From positions 62,001-126,000 of the forward strand of contig CANRVB010000004.1 of the NCBI GenBank assembly GCA_947643165.1: a stretch of 64,000 nucleotides of DNA, read 5' to 3'. Shown here piece after piece: positions 10,294-21,461 of this stretch. The notes beneath the pieces are model-generated. The model worked only from the letters and a program-made list of their open reading frames with translations. It made no database searches and was not told the origin of the DNA. Within the stretch, counting starts at the first letter, position 1. Every line of letters starts with the position of its first letter. This DNA is from an uncultured Porphyromonadaceae bacterium (GTDB lineage Bacteria > Bacteroidota > Bacteroidia > Bacteroidales > Muribaculaceae). The position numbers and the translations under genes were made by a program.

Positions 10294-12786
10294 TCACCGG
10301 ATATTCGCGATACTGATTATATCGGCGAATACACCGGCAGCTGTCACCTCGGCTCCGGCACCATATCCTTTGATTACCATCGGATATTCGCTGTAGCGTT
10401 CGGTATTTAGAAGGAATACGTTGTTCGACCCTTCCAAATTGTAAAACGGATGAGATGCATCAACGGTTTGGAGACCTACTGAAACATTTCCGCTGTCGAG
10501 TTTTGCGACAAATCGGAACCGCAATCCTTTCTGCTCGGCTTCAATACGCATTTTCTCGAATTGCGGGTCGTGCTTTTTCAACGACTTCAGGAAGTCGTCC
10601 ACACTTCCGGCAAACAGTTCGGCGGGAATGAAGAGGTGAGTATCGACATCGTCCTGCTCGACAATATATCCAGACTCTCTTGCCAGAATGACAATCTTGC
10701 GGATAACATCGCGACCCGACAGATCCTCGCGGGGATCGGGTTCGCTATAGCCTTCCTTTTTTGCGCAGGCAATAGCTTCGGACATCGGTACGTCTGCTGA
10801 GAGTACATTAAATATGTAGTTTAATGTGCCCGATACAACAGCTTCGATCCGAGTGATACGGTCGCCTGAGTTGATCAGATTGTTTATGGTATTGATAATT
10901 GGGAGACCGGCTCCGACATTTGTCTCAAAAAGGAATTTTACGTCTCTCGCCTTGGCGATATCCTTAAGCTTGCTATAGGTCTCATACTTATCGGAGGCCG
11001 CAATCTTATTAGCTGCCACAACGTTGATATTGTGCGACAGGAGTGTTGGATAAAGCGCCGCTATATCCGGTGATGATGTGCAATCGACAAAGACCGAATT
11101 GTAAAGGTTGAGTCCAAGAATCTCGTTGCATATCAGCATAGGGGATGCCTTGACAGTGGATGCTTCGAGAGTATCGTGCCAGTTGTCAAGAGGAATGCCG
11201 TCGGGATTGAAGATGGCTTTTCGGGAATTGGCGATACCCACCACACGCAACTTCAGCGATTTTGATTTGAGCAGTGTGGACTGCTGGTGGGCTATCTGCT
11301 GAAGTAACCGACACCCGACATTGCCAATTCCCACTATGAAGAGGTTGAGTACGCGAGTGTCAGACAGGAAAAAACTTTCGTGGATTACGTTGAGCGCTTT
11401 GCGTTCGTTGGCCAGGTCGATGACAAATGATATATTTGTCTCAGACGCTCCTTGAGCGCAAGCTTTCACGTTTATGCCGTTTCGGCCAAGAGTGTTGAAC
11501 AGGCGACCGGCCACACCGGCAGCCTTCTTCATGTTTTCGCCTACTATGGCGACAGTAGCAAGGTTGCGTTCTACCGTGATAGGATTGATCTCGCCAGTCT
11601 GCAGATCGGTCATAAATTCTTGTTCGAGCGCTTTCACGGCTCTCTCGGCATCGGCGTTTCTTACGGCAAATGAAGTTGTGTTCTCACTTGATGCCTGAGA
11701 TACGAGAAAGACGCTGACACCGGCTCGCGACAGGGCGTTGAATATACGGGCGTTCACGCCGATGATGCCTACCATGCCAAGTCCGGAGAACGTGATAAGG
11801 CATGTGTCGTTGATGGATGATATGCCTTTGATAGCTTTTGCAACATCGGTATTTCCAGTACCTGGATCGGTATCGGTGTGACGGTCGGATATGAGTGTGC
11901 CGGGAGCTCCAGGATTGAATGTATTCTTGATAAGGATGGGGATATTCTTATGGAATACGGGATAAATAGTTGGTGGATATATCACCTTGGCTCCAAAGTT
12001 GCATAGCTCCATCGCCTCGATAAATGACAGCTTGTCGATAACGTAGGTCCCCGGTACCATTCTGGGATCGGCGGTGAGGAAACCGTCGACATCGGTCCAT
12101 ATCTCCAGTTGTTCGACGGAAGGTAGGGCTGCGGCAAGAATGGCTGCGGTATAATCGCTACCTCCACGTCCGAGGTTTGTCACGTCACCTTCGGCATTGG
12201 AAGATATAAACCCAGGTACGAGTATGACTTTTGCCGTTTCGAGCATCCGGGGCGTGATGATCTTAGCCATTTCGAGATGCGTCGCATCGGCATCAAGGAC
12301 ATGTTTGCCAAATTGGTTTACAGTCTTGATAAACTGCCTGGAGTCGAGCAACACAGTGTCTGGGCCGAGTATCTTGCTGATGATTGTCGAGGACAGACGT
12401 TCACCGTAGCTGACGATTATGTCTAATGATCTTGGCGAGAGGTCGTGGATAAGGCTTACACCTTTATATATGTTTGACAGTTCATCGAGCATCCTGTCGA
12501 TGGTCTCGGTGACTTGCGACTTGCTTTCATCGGGTACTATACCATTGATGACATCATGATGGCGGTGTATAATTTCGGCCAGTGATACGGCATACGCTTC
12601 ATCGCCCTGGGCAGCCATACGTGCGGTCGCTATCAGCCGGTCGGTGATTCCGCCCAACGCTGATACGACAACAATGACCGGAGATGTCCCGGCTTCTGCC
12701 TCAGTATAGTCGTGGACTATCTGCCTAACATTTTGAAGGCTTTTGACAGTTCCTACCGAGGTGCCTCCGAATTTCAGAACTTTCAT
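10294..12786 (-). CDS. thrA: Bifunctional aspartokinase / homoserine dehydrogenase
   Basis: 830 aa; MKVLKFGGTSVGTVKSLQNV (aspartokinase), ACT region, LFIVGIGNVGCRLLQQI and ETNVGAGLPIINTI (homoserine dehydrogenase). Confidence 0.97.
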   Translation of the reverse strand: MKVLKFGGTSVGTVKSLQNVRQIVHDYTEAEAGTSPVIVVVSALGGITDRLIATARMAAQGDEAYAVSLAEIIHRHHDVINGIVPDESKSQVTETIDRMLDELSNIYKGVSLIHDLSPRSLDIIVSYGERLSSTIISKILGPDTVLLDSRQFIKTVNQFGKHVLDADATHLEMAKIITPRMLETAKVILVPGFISSNAEGDVTNLGRGGSDYTAAILAAALPSVEQLEIWTDVDGFLTADPRMVPGTYVIDKLSFIEAMELCNFGAKVIYPPTIYPVFHKNIPILIKNTFNPGAPGTLISDRHTDTDPGTGNTDVAKAIKGISSINDTCLITFSGLGMVGIIGVNARIFNALSRAGVSVFLVSQASSENTTSFAVRNADAERAVKALEQEFMTDLQTGEINPITVERNLATVAIVGENMKKAAGVAGRLFNTLGRNGINVKACAQGASETNISFVIDLANERKALNVIHESFFLSDTRVLNLFIVGIGNVGCRLLQQIAHQQSTLLKSKSLKLRVVGIANSRKAIFNPDGIPLDNWHDTLEASTVKASPMLICNEILGLNLYNSVFVDCTSSPDIAALYPTLLSHNINVVAANKIAASDKYETYSKLKDIAKARDVKFLFETNVGAGLPIINTINNLINSGDRITRIEAVVSGTLNYIFNVLSADVPMSEAIACAKKEGYSEPDPREDLSGRDVIRKIVILARESGYIVEQDDVDTHLFIPAELFAGSVDDFLKSLKKHDPQFEKMRIEAEQKGLRFRFVAKLDSGNVSVGLQTVDASHPFYNLEGSNNVFLLNTERYSEYPMVIKGYGAGAEVTAAGVFADIISIANIR

Positions 12787-12838
12787 TAGTATGAAAAGGT
12801 TGTTAGTTTGGATATCTAATAGAATATGTGAGGCGAGA

Positions 12839-12874
12839 TGTATCGTATCCTGAAAAGGGTGAGGATACGATACA
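12839..12874 (-). repeat. 12-bp perfect inverted repeat (12-nt loop) in the thrA promoter/5' leader
   Basis: TGTATCGTATCC-tgaaaagggtga-GGATACGATACA, immediately downstream (minus strand) of the -7-like box TAAATTTG. Confidence 0.85.
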
Positions 12875-12958
12875 GTGCAAATTTACATAGAATATTCGGT
12901 ATCGTTGCCCAAAAACCGATAAAAAAAAGCGGAGGGACATCGAAAGCGTTTTTTTTAT

Positions 12959-12989
12959 TTTGGAATCAGAACCAAAAACTTTAATTTTG
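12959..12989 (+). promoter_or_regulatory. Bacteroidetes-type promoter upstream of maeB
   Basis: TTTG (12959-12962), 19-nt spacer, TAATTTTG (12982-12989): close match to the -33 TTTG / -7 TAnnTTTG consensus. Confidence 0.75.
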
Positions 12990-13092
12990 CATTCTACAAT
13001 ATGAAAATCTTATACAATGAAAGCCGTAGGACGTGATATTGTATGAATGTTTCCAATAGATAAATAATAACTCACATAACCAATAATAGTAC

Positions 13093-15387
13093 ATGTCAAA
13101 AACGGTTACAAAAGAAGCTGCTCTCGAATATCATCGGGAAGGAAAGCCGGGAAAAATAGAAACTGTTCCCACCAAGCCATACAGCACACAGTATGATCTG
13201 GCTCTGGCGTATTCGCCTGGAGTGGCCTATCCATGCAAAGAGATCGAGGCAAATCCTCAGGATGTATATGAATACACAAACAAGGGTAATCTGGTAGCTG
13301 TGATATCCAACGGCACTGCCGTGCTGGGTCTCGGCGATATCGGTCCATTGGCCGGCAAGCCTGTAATGGAGGGCAAGGCTCTTCTGTTCAAGATATTTGC
13401 CGGCCTCGACTGTATGGATATAGAGGTTGCCGAGAAAGATCCTAAGAAGTTCATAGAGATAGTGAAGGCTATCTCGCCTACATTCGGTGGAATCAACCTG
13501 GAAGATATCAAGGCCCCTGAGTGTTTTGAAATCGAGGAGACTCTGAAGGCAGAGTGCAACATTCCGGTAATGCACGATGACCAGCACGGCACAGCCATCA
13601 TATCGGCGGCCGGTCTGCTCAATGCCCTTGAGATCCAGGGTAAGAAAATCGGAGACATCAAGCTTGTGGTAAATGGAGCGGGAGCTGCTGCTGTGTCATG
13701 CACCAAGCTCTATATGGCTCTGGGTGTCAAGCTTGAGAATATAGTAATGTGCGACAGCCATGGCGTCATTTCTACATATCGCACAGATCTCAACAAGCAG
13801 AAACAGGAGTTTGCCACAACCCGCAACATCACCACTCTTGCCGAAGCTATGGTAGGAGCAGATGTGTTCCTCGGACTGTCTGTAAAGGATGTAGTTACGC
13901 CTGATATGTTGAAATCAATGGCTCCCAAGCCAATTGTGTTCGCTTTGGCAAATCCTGATCCTGAGATAGCATATGATGCCGCCATATCATCGCGTCCCGA
14001 TCTGATTTTCGCGACAGGACGAAGCGACTATCCTAACCAGATCAACAATGTCCTCGGCTTCCCCTATATATTCAGAGGTGCGCTCGACTCAGGTGCGACC
14101 TCAATCAACGAGGCCATGAAGCTGGCTGCTGTGCATGCTATAGCCGAGTTGGCAAAGGAGCCGGTGCCTCCGGTGGTTTCCGCTGCATACGATGAAGGCG
14201 AGATGCTGTCGTTTGGCCCTAAATACATTCTTCCGAAGCCGCTTGATCCGCGTCTGCTCATTACGGTAGCTCCGGCTGTTGCACGCGGTGCAATGGAGAG
14301 CGGTGTGGCCCGTCGTCCTATAAAGGACTGGAATGAATATGAGGATAAGCTGCGCGTGCTACAAGGCTACGATAACAAGATGATGCGCCGTATCGCTGAC
14401 GAGGCCAAGAAACACCCCAAGCGGGTAGTATTCAGCGAGGCCAACACAGACAATATGCTCAGAGCTGCTGTACTCGGTGCGCAGCAGGGCAATTTTGTTC
14501 CTGTGTTGTTGGGTAACGAAGAGATGATATCACGGCGTGCGGAGCGTCTTGGCCTTGATATATCAGGTATGGAAATAATAAATCTGCGTCATGACCGCGA
14601 GGCTGATCGCCGCGCACGATATGCAGAAGCATTGGCTGAACGCCGTCAACGCCAAGGACTTACTTATAGTGAGGCACTTGAGCGCATGTTCGACCGCAAC
14701 TATTTCGGTATGATGATGGTGCAAACCGGCGACGCCGATGCATTTATCGGCGGAACATTCTCGGCTGCCAACCACACCAAGAGCATTGCGAAGGAGGTGA
14801 TCGGAATACGTCCGAAATACAATCATTTTGCAGCCATGCATATTGTCCAGACAAAGAAGGGTGTATTCTTCCTTGCCGACACACAGGTGAACCGCGATTG
14901 CAACGAGGATGCTCTGTTCGATATTGCCCGGCTCGCGCGCCACTCTGTGAAGTATTTCTCACACAAGCCAGTCATGGCTATGATCAGTTACAGCAACTTT
15001 GGCTCATCTGGAGAGGAGGAGGAGCCTACGCGTGTCAGCCGTGTAGTTGAGCGTATGCACCAGGAGTATCCCGATCTGGCCATTGATGGAGAGGTGAACA
15101 TGCTCTTTGCTCTTGACCGCCGTCTGCGCGACAAAAACTATCCGTTCTCGCGCCTTAACGGTCTTGACGTTAACACGCTTGTATTCCCCAATCTCACGGC
15201 CGCTTCATCTGCGGCACGAATCATGCTCCAGATGGGAGTAGGTGAAGCTATAGGTCCTATCCAAATGGGTCTGAACAAGCCGATCCATTTCATCAATGTA
15301 AATGCCAGTGTGCGCGATATTGTCAATCTTGCCACAATCGCAGGGCTGGATGCGGCAACAGGAGCTTCTACATGTCAGGATGACTGA
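13093..15387 (+). CDS. maeB: NADP-dependent malic enzyme with C-terminal phosphotransacetylase-like domain
   Basis: 764 aa; [38 protein letters not shown], and PTA-like C-terminus [21 protein letters not shown]. Confidence 0.96.
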   Translation: MSKTVTKEAALEYHREGKPGKIETVPTKPYSTQYDLALAYSPGVAYPCKEIEANPQDVYEYTNKGNLVAVISNGTAVLGLGDIGPLAGKPVMEGKALLFKIFAGLDCMDIEVAEKDPKKFIEIVKAISPTFGGINLEDIKAPECFEIEETLKAECNIPVMHDDQHGTAIISAAGLLNALEIQGKKIGDIKLVVNGAGAAAVSCTKLYMALGVKLENIVMCDSHGVISTYRTDLNKQKQEFATTRNITTLAEAMVGADVFLGLSVKDVVTPDMLKSMAPKPIVFALANPDPEIAYDAAISSRPDLIFATGRSDYPNQINNVLGFPYIFRGALDSGATSINEAMKLAAVHAIAELAKEPVPPVVSAAYDEGEMLSFGPKYILPKPLDPRLLITVAPAVARGAMESGVARRPIKDWNEYEDKLRVLQGYDNKMMRRIADEAKKHPKRVVFSEANTDNMLRAAVLGAQQGNFVPVLLGNEEMISRRAERLGLDISGMEIINLRHDREADRRARYAEALAERRQRQGLTYSEALERMFDRNYFGMMMVQTGDADAFIGGTFSAANHTKSIAKEVIGIRPKYNHFAAMHIVQTKKGVFFLADTQVNRDCNEDALFDIARLARHSVKYFSHKPVMAMISYSNFGSSGEEEEPTRVSRVVERMHQEYPDLAIDGEVNMLFALDRRLRDKNYPFSRLNGLDVNTLVFPNLTAASSAARIMLQMGVGEAIGPIQMGLNKPIHFINVNASVRDIVNLATIAGLDAATGASTCQDD

Positions 15388-15407
15388 TCGGCCATATCCT
15401 GAGACCT

Positions 15408-15455
15408 AAAAAGATCAATGCCGGGACTTCGAAGCCCCGGCATTGATCTTTTTTG
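15408..15455 (+). terminator. Strong intrinsic terminator after maeB (could serve both strands)
   Basis: AAAAAGATCAATGCCGGG-acttcgaag-CCCCGGCATTGATCTTTTTT between convergent maeB and fbp. Confidence 0.9.
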
Positions 15456-15477
15456 TATCTTTATGAGATCAGTTCGC

Positions 15478-17493
15478 TCACTGGGCTACAGACCGCGAAT
15501 CGACTTCACTTATCATGCCGTGGCGATAGGCATAAAGCAACTCCCTTAGCTCATCTATCTGACTCTTGAGGATCTTGCCCTTGTCGGTATCCTTGACGCG
15601 AATACGTTCGGCAGTCTGTTCTACCATTTTTGTGGTGCGCACGATGTCTGTGCCATTTTCTATTGCCTGTTCTATCGACTCGATCGGTTCATGCTCGACA
15701 AGCTCAAAATTGGTACTGTGGTATATCAGAGTATATCCTGCTATGCCGGTTGTCTTATGGTAGGCTTTAGCAAATCCACCATCGATCACCATCAGTTTGC
15801 CGTTGGCTCTGATCGGACTCTCGCCATTGGCCGTGCGCACCGGCACATGTCCGTTTATGATATGGCGTTGTGTGCCTTCCACGCCAAATTCATCCAGTAT
15901 CATGTCGCATATCTCCTCGCGGTTGCGCAGCTTGAAATACCAGCCTTTTTCTTCGCGTATGGCTTGTTCATCCTTCACGAAATAGCGCTCGAATGTAGTC
16001 ATCTTGTCTTTGTCAAAGAGAGGGGAGTCTGGGCCGCACCACAGATACCAGAAATAATCGCGTGCATACTGACGATCGACAGCATTCGTGTCATCGTTCC
16101 AAGCCGACCGCAGCAACACGCCAATCTGGTGCATCAGTGCGCGTCCCTTATATCGAGTTCCCTTAATCTCCACTTCTTTGAACGATCCATCCTCATTAAG
16201 CGGCAATGACGCATGAAAAAGCAGGTTGGAGTTATATACCGAGTACATGCAACCGTGCGAGAACAACGCATCGATATGACGACGCAGGGCAGTGCTGACC
16301 GTGAATGAATGTCTCAGCTTATTTATCAGATGCCGTTCCTCAGGAGTAAGTTCATATGGGTGTTCGGGATCAACAGTAGGCAGATTTTTATCTGTAAGCT
16401 CGTATACAGTACCGTCGATCTCCACGGTGCCGTTGTCATGATCTATGCGGTGGAGGAGCTTCCGTGAATCCATGTTCCATTCAGGATGCATCGTTATCAT
16501 TTCTCCCTCCAGCTTGAACTGTATTACAGCCATAGCCTTATGCATCTTTTTCATAAGCCGCAGAGTCTTCTCCGTGTGGGTATTCTCGTCATCGGCCTGA
16601 TACGTCTCAAATACATCGCATGGATCATCGGCATAAGTTTCCATTGCAAACGTAGCCAGCTGCACAAGATTTATGCCGTAGCCATCCTCGAGAGTGGCCA
16701 TATTTCCGTATCTCAGAGATATCCTCACCACATTCGCTATACACGGAAGATTACCTGCTGCTGCGCCCATCCACAGTATATCGTGGTTACCCCATTGTAT
16801 GTCCCAGTCGGCATAATGACACAACGTGTCCATGATGAGATGTGCTCCAGGGCCACGGTCGTAGACATCGCCTAACACATGCAGTCGGTCTATACTCAAT
16901 TTCTGAATCACATTACAGATAGCTGAAATGAACGACTCTGCCTGACCGGTCGATATGATCGACTCAATGATGCAGTTGAAGTATGCCTGTTTGTCGTAGT
17001 CGGAAGGCGATTCATGCAGTAGCTCCTCTATTATATAAGCATACTCACGTGGCAATGCCTTTCGAACTTTCGATCGAGTGTATTTGGAAGATACTGTCTG
17101 ACAGACTCTTACGAGACGGTGGAGTGTTATGTTGTAGAAATCCTCAACGTTCTCCTCAGACACTCTGAATGACTGGAGCTTCTCCTCTGGATAATATATC
17201 AATGCGCACAACTGTCTTATCTCGCTCTCTCTCATCGAATTAGCGAACAGTTCGGTCACCTTCCGCTTGATATTTCCTGACGCATTCTTCAGAATATGAC
17301 GAAACGCCTCATGCTCACCGTGGAGATCGGCCACAAAGTGCTCCGTACCCTTTGGCAAATTCAATATGGCCTCAAGATTGATTATTTCAGTACCGGCCGC
17401 GCTGATATTGGGGAAAGTTTGCGACAAGAGTTCCAGGATCCGTCGATCATTTTCCACGCGTTGAGCCGAAACGCACGATTCAGTCGATATCAT
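15478..17493 (-). CDS. fbp: Fructose-1,6-bisphosphatase, class III
   Basis: 671 aa; FVADLHGEHEAFRHIL, HVLGDVYDRGPGAHLIMDTL, WGNHDILWMGAAAG metallophosphoesterase motifs. Confidence 0.96.
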   Translation of the reverse strand: MISTESCVSAQRVENDRRILELLSQTFPNISAAGTEIINLEAILNLPKGTEHFVADLHGEHEAFRHILKNASGNIKRKVTELFANSMRESEIRQLCALIYYPEEKLQSFRVSEENVEDFYNITLHRLVRVCQTVSSKYTRSKVRKALPREYAYIIEELLHESPSDYDKQAYFNCIIESIISTGQAESFISAICNVIQKLSIDRLHVLGDVYDRGPGAHLIMDTLCHYADWDIQWGNHDILWMGAAAGNLPCIANVVRISLRYGNMATLEDGYGINLVQLATFAMETYADDPCDVFETYQADDENTHTEKTLRLMKKMHKAMAVIQFKLEGEMITMHPEWNMDSRKLLHRIDHDNGTVEIDGTVYELTDKNLPTVDPEHPYELTPEERHLINKLRHSFTVSTALRRHIDALFSHGCMYSVYNSNLLFHASLPLNEDGSFKEVEIKGTRYKGRALMHQIGVLLRSAWNDDTNAVDRQYARDYFWYLWCGPDSPLFDKDKMTTFERYFVKDEQAIREEKGWYFKLRNREEICDMILDEFGVEGTQRHIINGHVPVRTANGESPIRANGKLMVIDGGFAKAYHKTTGIAGYTLIYHSTNFELVEHEPIESIEQAIENGTDIVRTTKMVEQTAERIRVKDTDKGKILKSQIDELRELLYAYRHGMISEVDSRSVAQ

Positions 17494-18628
17494 ATCAGTC
17501 AGAAGATTTGGTTTATGACTACAAAAGTAATAAGATTTTTTTTGCCAAACAATTCATAATATTCATAGATAGCCCCGATTGTTTCATCAATAATAATATT
17601 AAGGTACTTATTTCCCATAATCACTATTATGTTAAATAGAGATTGTGGGGCCGCTCTCCACTCTACGAATGTCGACATTGTGTGAGTTCTATGCTTTGTG
17701 TGGTCCTCCTATAATCTGATTTGGCTCTTGAGCTCGGTCTGCGCAGACCGCTTCATGCTTCATCGGGGCCAGGGTATTTTAGGCTCTGAGAACCGCATAA
17801 TCAGGTAAGATGATCTGCTTGGGTTCATTCCTGCGATTCTCAAAGGCTTAAGTCTTTGCTATTTTCTTGATAACCCCCTATGAATTAAAGTATTGTGTTA
17901 TGGTAAGGTGGGATGAGGAAATCATCTGACTGAAGAATGAAATATTTTAACGCTCTGAAAATAAAACCTAGCTAAATCATAACTTGTTAGTAATGTGTAG
18001 ACTAAATGCAACTTCGGCATTCAAGTTGTTTGTATTGGCAATTATTCCTTTACATTAGTAAACAACGGTATATATGCGACAATAGCTGTATTCAAAAATG
18101 CAAATTGAAGTATCAGCAGCTACACATTGCTTGCGAATTAAGAATTGCAAACAATCCTGCATAGCTCGAATCTATACAAAAATGTAGAGAAGTAAATATA
18201 ATCCAAGTTGATTCTGCAAACCAGATGTAAATGAAAATTTATTGCCATATAGATTGTTTTGCAATCACTGTAATGATATGATAACCAATATATAGCTATA
18301 AATAGCTAAAGGGTTAAATTAATATTTGGGTGTTTATTAGCAATAATGGCCAATATTTGTAGTTGGCATCAGATTAGTCTGCTAATAATCAGTGGGTATG
18401 CTAATGATATCTAAAGTTATACATTAATATCTGTGAGGGCGGCAAGCTATGTGTGGTGTGCGTTTGCAACATGGATTTACAATTGTATTTTATGTATTTG
18501 CACTTTTAAATTAGGTGGTATTTGCGAAAATAAATTTGCAAAATCTAAGGAGAATGATTACATTTGCATCCGTAACGCAGGCTCACAACCCTCCGCCAGC
18601 AAGTCATTTCGCAAAACAACTACCAAAG

Positions 18629-19186
18629 ATGGATATCGTTTCACGCTTAAAGATATTTCTGAACCATCTGGGCATTCAGGTGACGCAGTTTGCCGACATA
18701 TGCTCTATCCCCCGCCCCACTATGTCGCAATTGCTCAACGGCCGAAATAAGAAGGTGAGCAACGAACTGATCGGCAAAATCCACACAGCCTATCCCGAGT
18801 TATCGGTACTGTGGCTTATGTTTGGTCAAGGAGATATGCTTGCCGACGGATTTACGCCAACCTCAGAGCCTAAAACTACCTCTACAATCAATTTTGAGGC
18901 TACCAAATCCCATGAGTCTGAGCTACATGATGCAATATATGGTTATGAAAACACTGCTGAGGATTTTTCGTCCAAAAAAAATTCCGGGCCTTCGATAACT
19001 CATATTCCCGGAATACCCTCCACATCACCAAAAAGTATGACGGATGCAGCTGAAGCTCCCACAACACCCTCAGACGGCGCACTATTTCCCGATGATCCTG
19101 ACCACGACCATACTAAGAAAGTAGTAAACATAATAGTATATTACAGCGATAACAGCTTCGAGTCTTTCGTCCCCGGAAAGTTTTAG
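18629..19186 (+). CDS. XRE-type helix-turn-helix DNA-binding protein
   Basis: MDIVSRLKIFLNHLGIQVTQFADICSIPRPTMSQLLNGRNKKVSNELIGKIHTAYPELSVLWLMFGQGDM; ATG 18629 preferred over the ORF start at 18515. Confidence 0.8.
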   Translation: MDIVSRLKIFLNHLGIQVTQFADICSIPRPTMSQLLNGRNKKVSNELIGKIHTAYPELSVLWLMFGQGDMLADGFTPTSEPKTTSTINFEATKSHESELHDAIYGYENTAEDFSSKKNSGPSITHIPGIPSTSPKSMTDAAEAPTTPSDGALFPDDPDHDHTKKVVNIIVYYSDNSFESFVPGKF

Positions 19187-19223
19187 CCGAGGCTATTATC
19201 ACTCCCCTGTTTCCACGCACAAA

Positions 19224-19287
19224 GATCCGGCTGTGAAGCTAATGCAGTGTGTAATGCAGCAGCTTCACAGCCGGATCCTGTTTTTTA
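19224..19287. terminator. Intrinsic terminator between convergent XRE gene and thiE-like gene
   Basis: GATCCGGCTGTGAAGCT ... AGCTTCACAGCCGGATC followed by ctgtttttt. Confidence 0.88.
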
Positions 19288-19305
19288 TATCGCTTTAGTT
19301 TGCAG

Positions 19306-19896
19306 TCAGGCTCCAGGATTGATGTCGAGCAGTTTCTCCATCACCTTTGAGGTATATAGCATTGGATCGTCAGCTTCAGTAATAGCATCAGACATAGCAA
19401 ATCCGTTTACACCGCAGGCAAGCACATCGTCAATATTATCCAGAGCTACCGGGCCGGCATAGACCAGTGCTATATCCATGCTTGCAGCGCGCACATCTGA
19501 TACAAGGTTTTTGAGTTCGGCCATCGGCATACATGCTATCGACACATAGTCGACATCCATACCTTTAAGGTTCAGTATATCCTGCAGGCATGAGACGCTC
19601 ACACCGATGATAGCACCAGCACCCAGCCGCTCCCTAACACTGCGTGCAATGGTAGGATCAGATAGATGTATACCAGACACCTTCAGCTCTTCCACCACTT
19701 CTTCATGATCTCTTATGAGTAGAAAGGCATTGTTGTTGCGGCATATGTCAATCACATCGAGAGCTGCGTTTCTCACATCGTTGTCGCTCTCCTGTGGCAG
19801 ATTCAACTCTATCCATCGGCAACCGCCCTCCACCACCATGCTCACTTGTTGCAGAGTGGTGTACTTATCCGATTTCTTTGAAATGTATTGTAGCAT
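19306..19896 (-). CDS. Divergent ThiE/TenI-like protein (thiamine phosphate synthase superfamily)
   Basis: 196 aa; VVEGGCRWIELNLPQES, AFLLIRDHEEVVEELKVSGIHLSD, DVYSIACMPM-type barrel; canonical catalytic motifs weak. Confidence 0.7.
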   Translation of the reverse strand: MLQYISKKSDKYTTLQQVSMVVEGGCRWIELNLPQESDNDVRNAALDVIDICRNNNAFLLIRDHEEVVEELKVSGIHLSDPTIARSVRERLGAGAIIGVSVSCLQDILNLKGMDVDYVSIACMPMAELKNLVSDVRAASMDIALVYAGPVALDNIDDVLACGVNGFAMSDAITEADDPMLYTSKVMEKLLDINPGA

Positions 19897-20125
19897 ATCA
19901 CATGTTTTATTGATCGCCGCCAGTCTATCCCGAACTGTCAGGATATCCTTAGGCTGTGTTCATTTAGATAAAAACGCCTGGCCTTTAGAAAAGGTTGATC
20001 ACGGCAATCTCCGGTTCATGCAGCAAAATTAATCATTTATCATCAGTTTATCCATCAGACTTTACAACTTTTAGCCTCTGACTGTTGTTGTGAGTGTGTA
20101 ATAATATTCATCCAACGCTTAGATT

Positions 20126-21433
20126 ATGCAAACACGTCGCTTAGTTTTGGTTATAGCTATATCTGCCGCAGCCATGGCAACTTCAGTGTCGTCACAGGCC
20201 AAAGATATGGTCGATATGCAGCTTGACTCATTGAAGCAGCAACATAAATTTATAATGATTGACGGTGAGAGACCATCTGATGATTCACTCCGGACTGTGC
20301 TCGACCGTTTTTATCTCGATCAGTTCCGCAGCTTTCAGGACCCGGCAGCACCATACTTCCTTTTTATGAGTCGCGACTCTCAGTTGGCAATGGGTATCGG
20401 CGGTTGCGTTCGGCTACGTGGATGGTACGACTGGGGCGGTGCCATACCCTCCAACGGTTTTGTACCCGCACTAATCCCCATGGAACCTAATCCAACATCG
20501 CGCAAACGACTCGGATCCACACCTGCGGGTACTGCCCTGTTTTTTAGAGTTATCGGCCGCGCCCGTAATATAAATTATCAACTCTATATCGAAACCAACT
20601 TCAATGGCTACAACGGGCGTGATCTCCACCTGAAAAAAGCTTACGCAATAATCAATGACTGGACCATAGGCTACGCTAACTCTACATTCAGTGATCCTGC
20701 GGCATTGCCACCGACAGTCGATGCACAAGGACCAAACAATAAAATGGCTGTGACCGACGTGCTCGTCCGATGGCTAAAACCGATCGATAAGAAATGGAGT
20801 ATAGCCATATCGGCAGAGACCCCAGCACAACAGGTAGACGTGCAGGACAGCCTTACCCAGAAATGTGATGAATGGCTTCCTGACTTCGCTGCATTCATAC
20901 AGTATGAATGGGCAAAAGGACAGCATATACGTCTTGCCGGCATCTTACGAACCATGCCATACCGCGATATGCTTGCCGGCAAGAACCACAATGTTATCGG
21001 AGGAGGTATGCAGCTTAGTCTCATAGCACACCCCCACAGCCAGCTCACATGTTACGGCACTATCACCGCAGGACGTGGCACGGCAAGCCTCGGAGGCGAT
21101 ATGCTTGTAGGCAACTACGATCTTGTCAGCGATCCCGACAAGCCAGGCAAACTATACGCCCCGTGGGCATATGGATGGGATGCGGCCTTACAATGGAATT
21201 TCAAGCCAAACCTGTTTGTATCGGCAACCATAGGACAATCCCGTTATCTGCCTTCTCATACTGAGCCCGGCAGTAATTATAAATACGGACTCTATAGCGC
21301 AGTAAACATATTTTGGAACATGACACCGCGAATGCAGGTAGGCGCAGAATTGAATCTCGGCCGACGCAATAACTTCAATGGCGAGCATCGTGGGGCACAG
21401 AGAATCGGCGCCATGTGTCAATTCTCATTCTGA
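20126..21433 (+). CDS. Outer-membrane porin-like beta-barrel protein (DcaP/Porin_O_P-like)
   Basis: 435 aa; signal peptide, alternating barrel strands, C-terminal aromatic ...IGAMCQFSF. Confidence 0.7.
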   Translation: MQTRRLVLVIAISAAAMATSVSSQAKDMVDMQLDSLKQQHKFIMIDGERPSDDSLRTVLDRFYLDQFRSFQDPAAPYFLFMSRDSQLAMGIGGCVRLRGWYDWGGAIPSNGFVPALIPMEPNPTSRKRLGSTPAGTALFFRVIGRARNINYQLYIETNFNGYNGRDLHLKKAYAIINDWTIGYANSTFSDPAALPPTVDAQGPNNKMAVTDVLVRWLKPIDKKWSIAISAETPAQQVDVQDSLTQKCDEWLPDFAAFIQYEWAKGQHIRLAGILRTMPYRDMLAGKNHNVIGGGMQLSLIAHPHSQLTCYGTITAGRGTASLGGDMLVGNYDLVSDPDKPGKLYAPWAYGWDAALQWNFKPNLFVSATIGQSRYLPSHTEPGSNYKYGLYSAVNIFWNMTPRMQVGAELNLGRRNNFNGEHRGAQRIGAMCQFSF

Positions 21434-21461
21434 CAGACTCGACAGAAATTATATACAAGAC

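Noticed and set aside
15408-15455. Long perfect inverted repeat as a possible mobile element end
   Set aside because: Sits between convergent genes, GC stem with A/T tracts on both sides: best explained as a bidirectional terminator.
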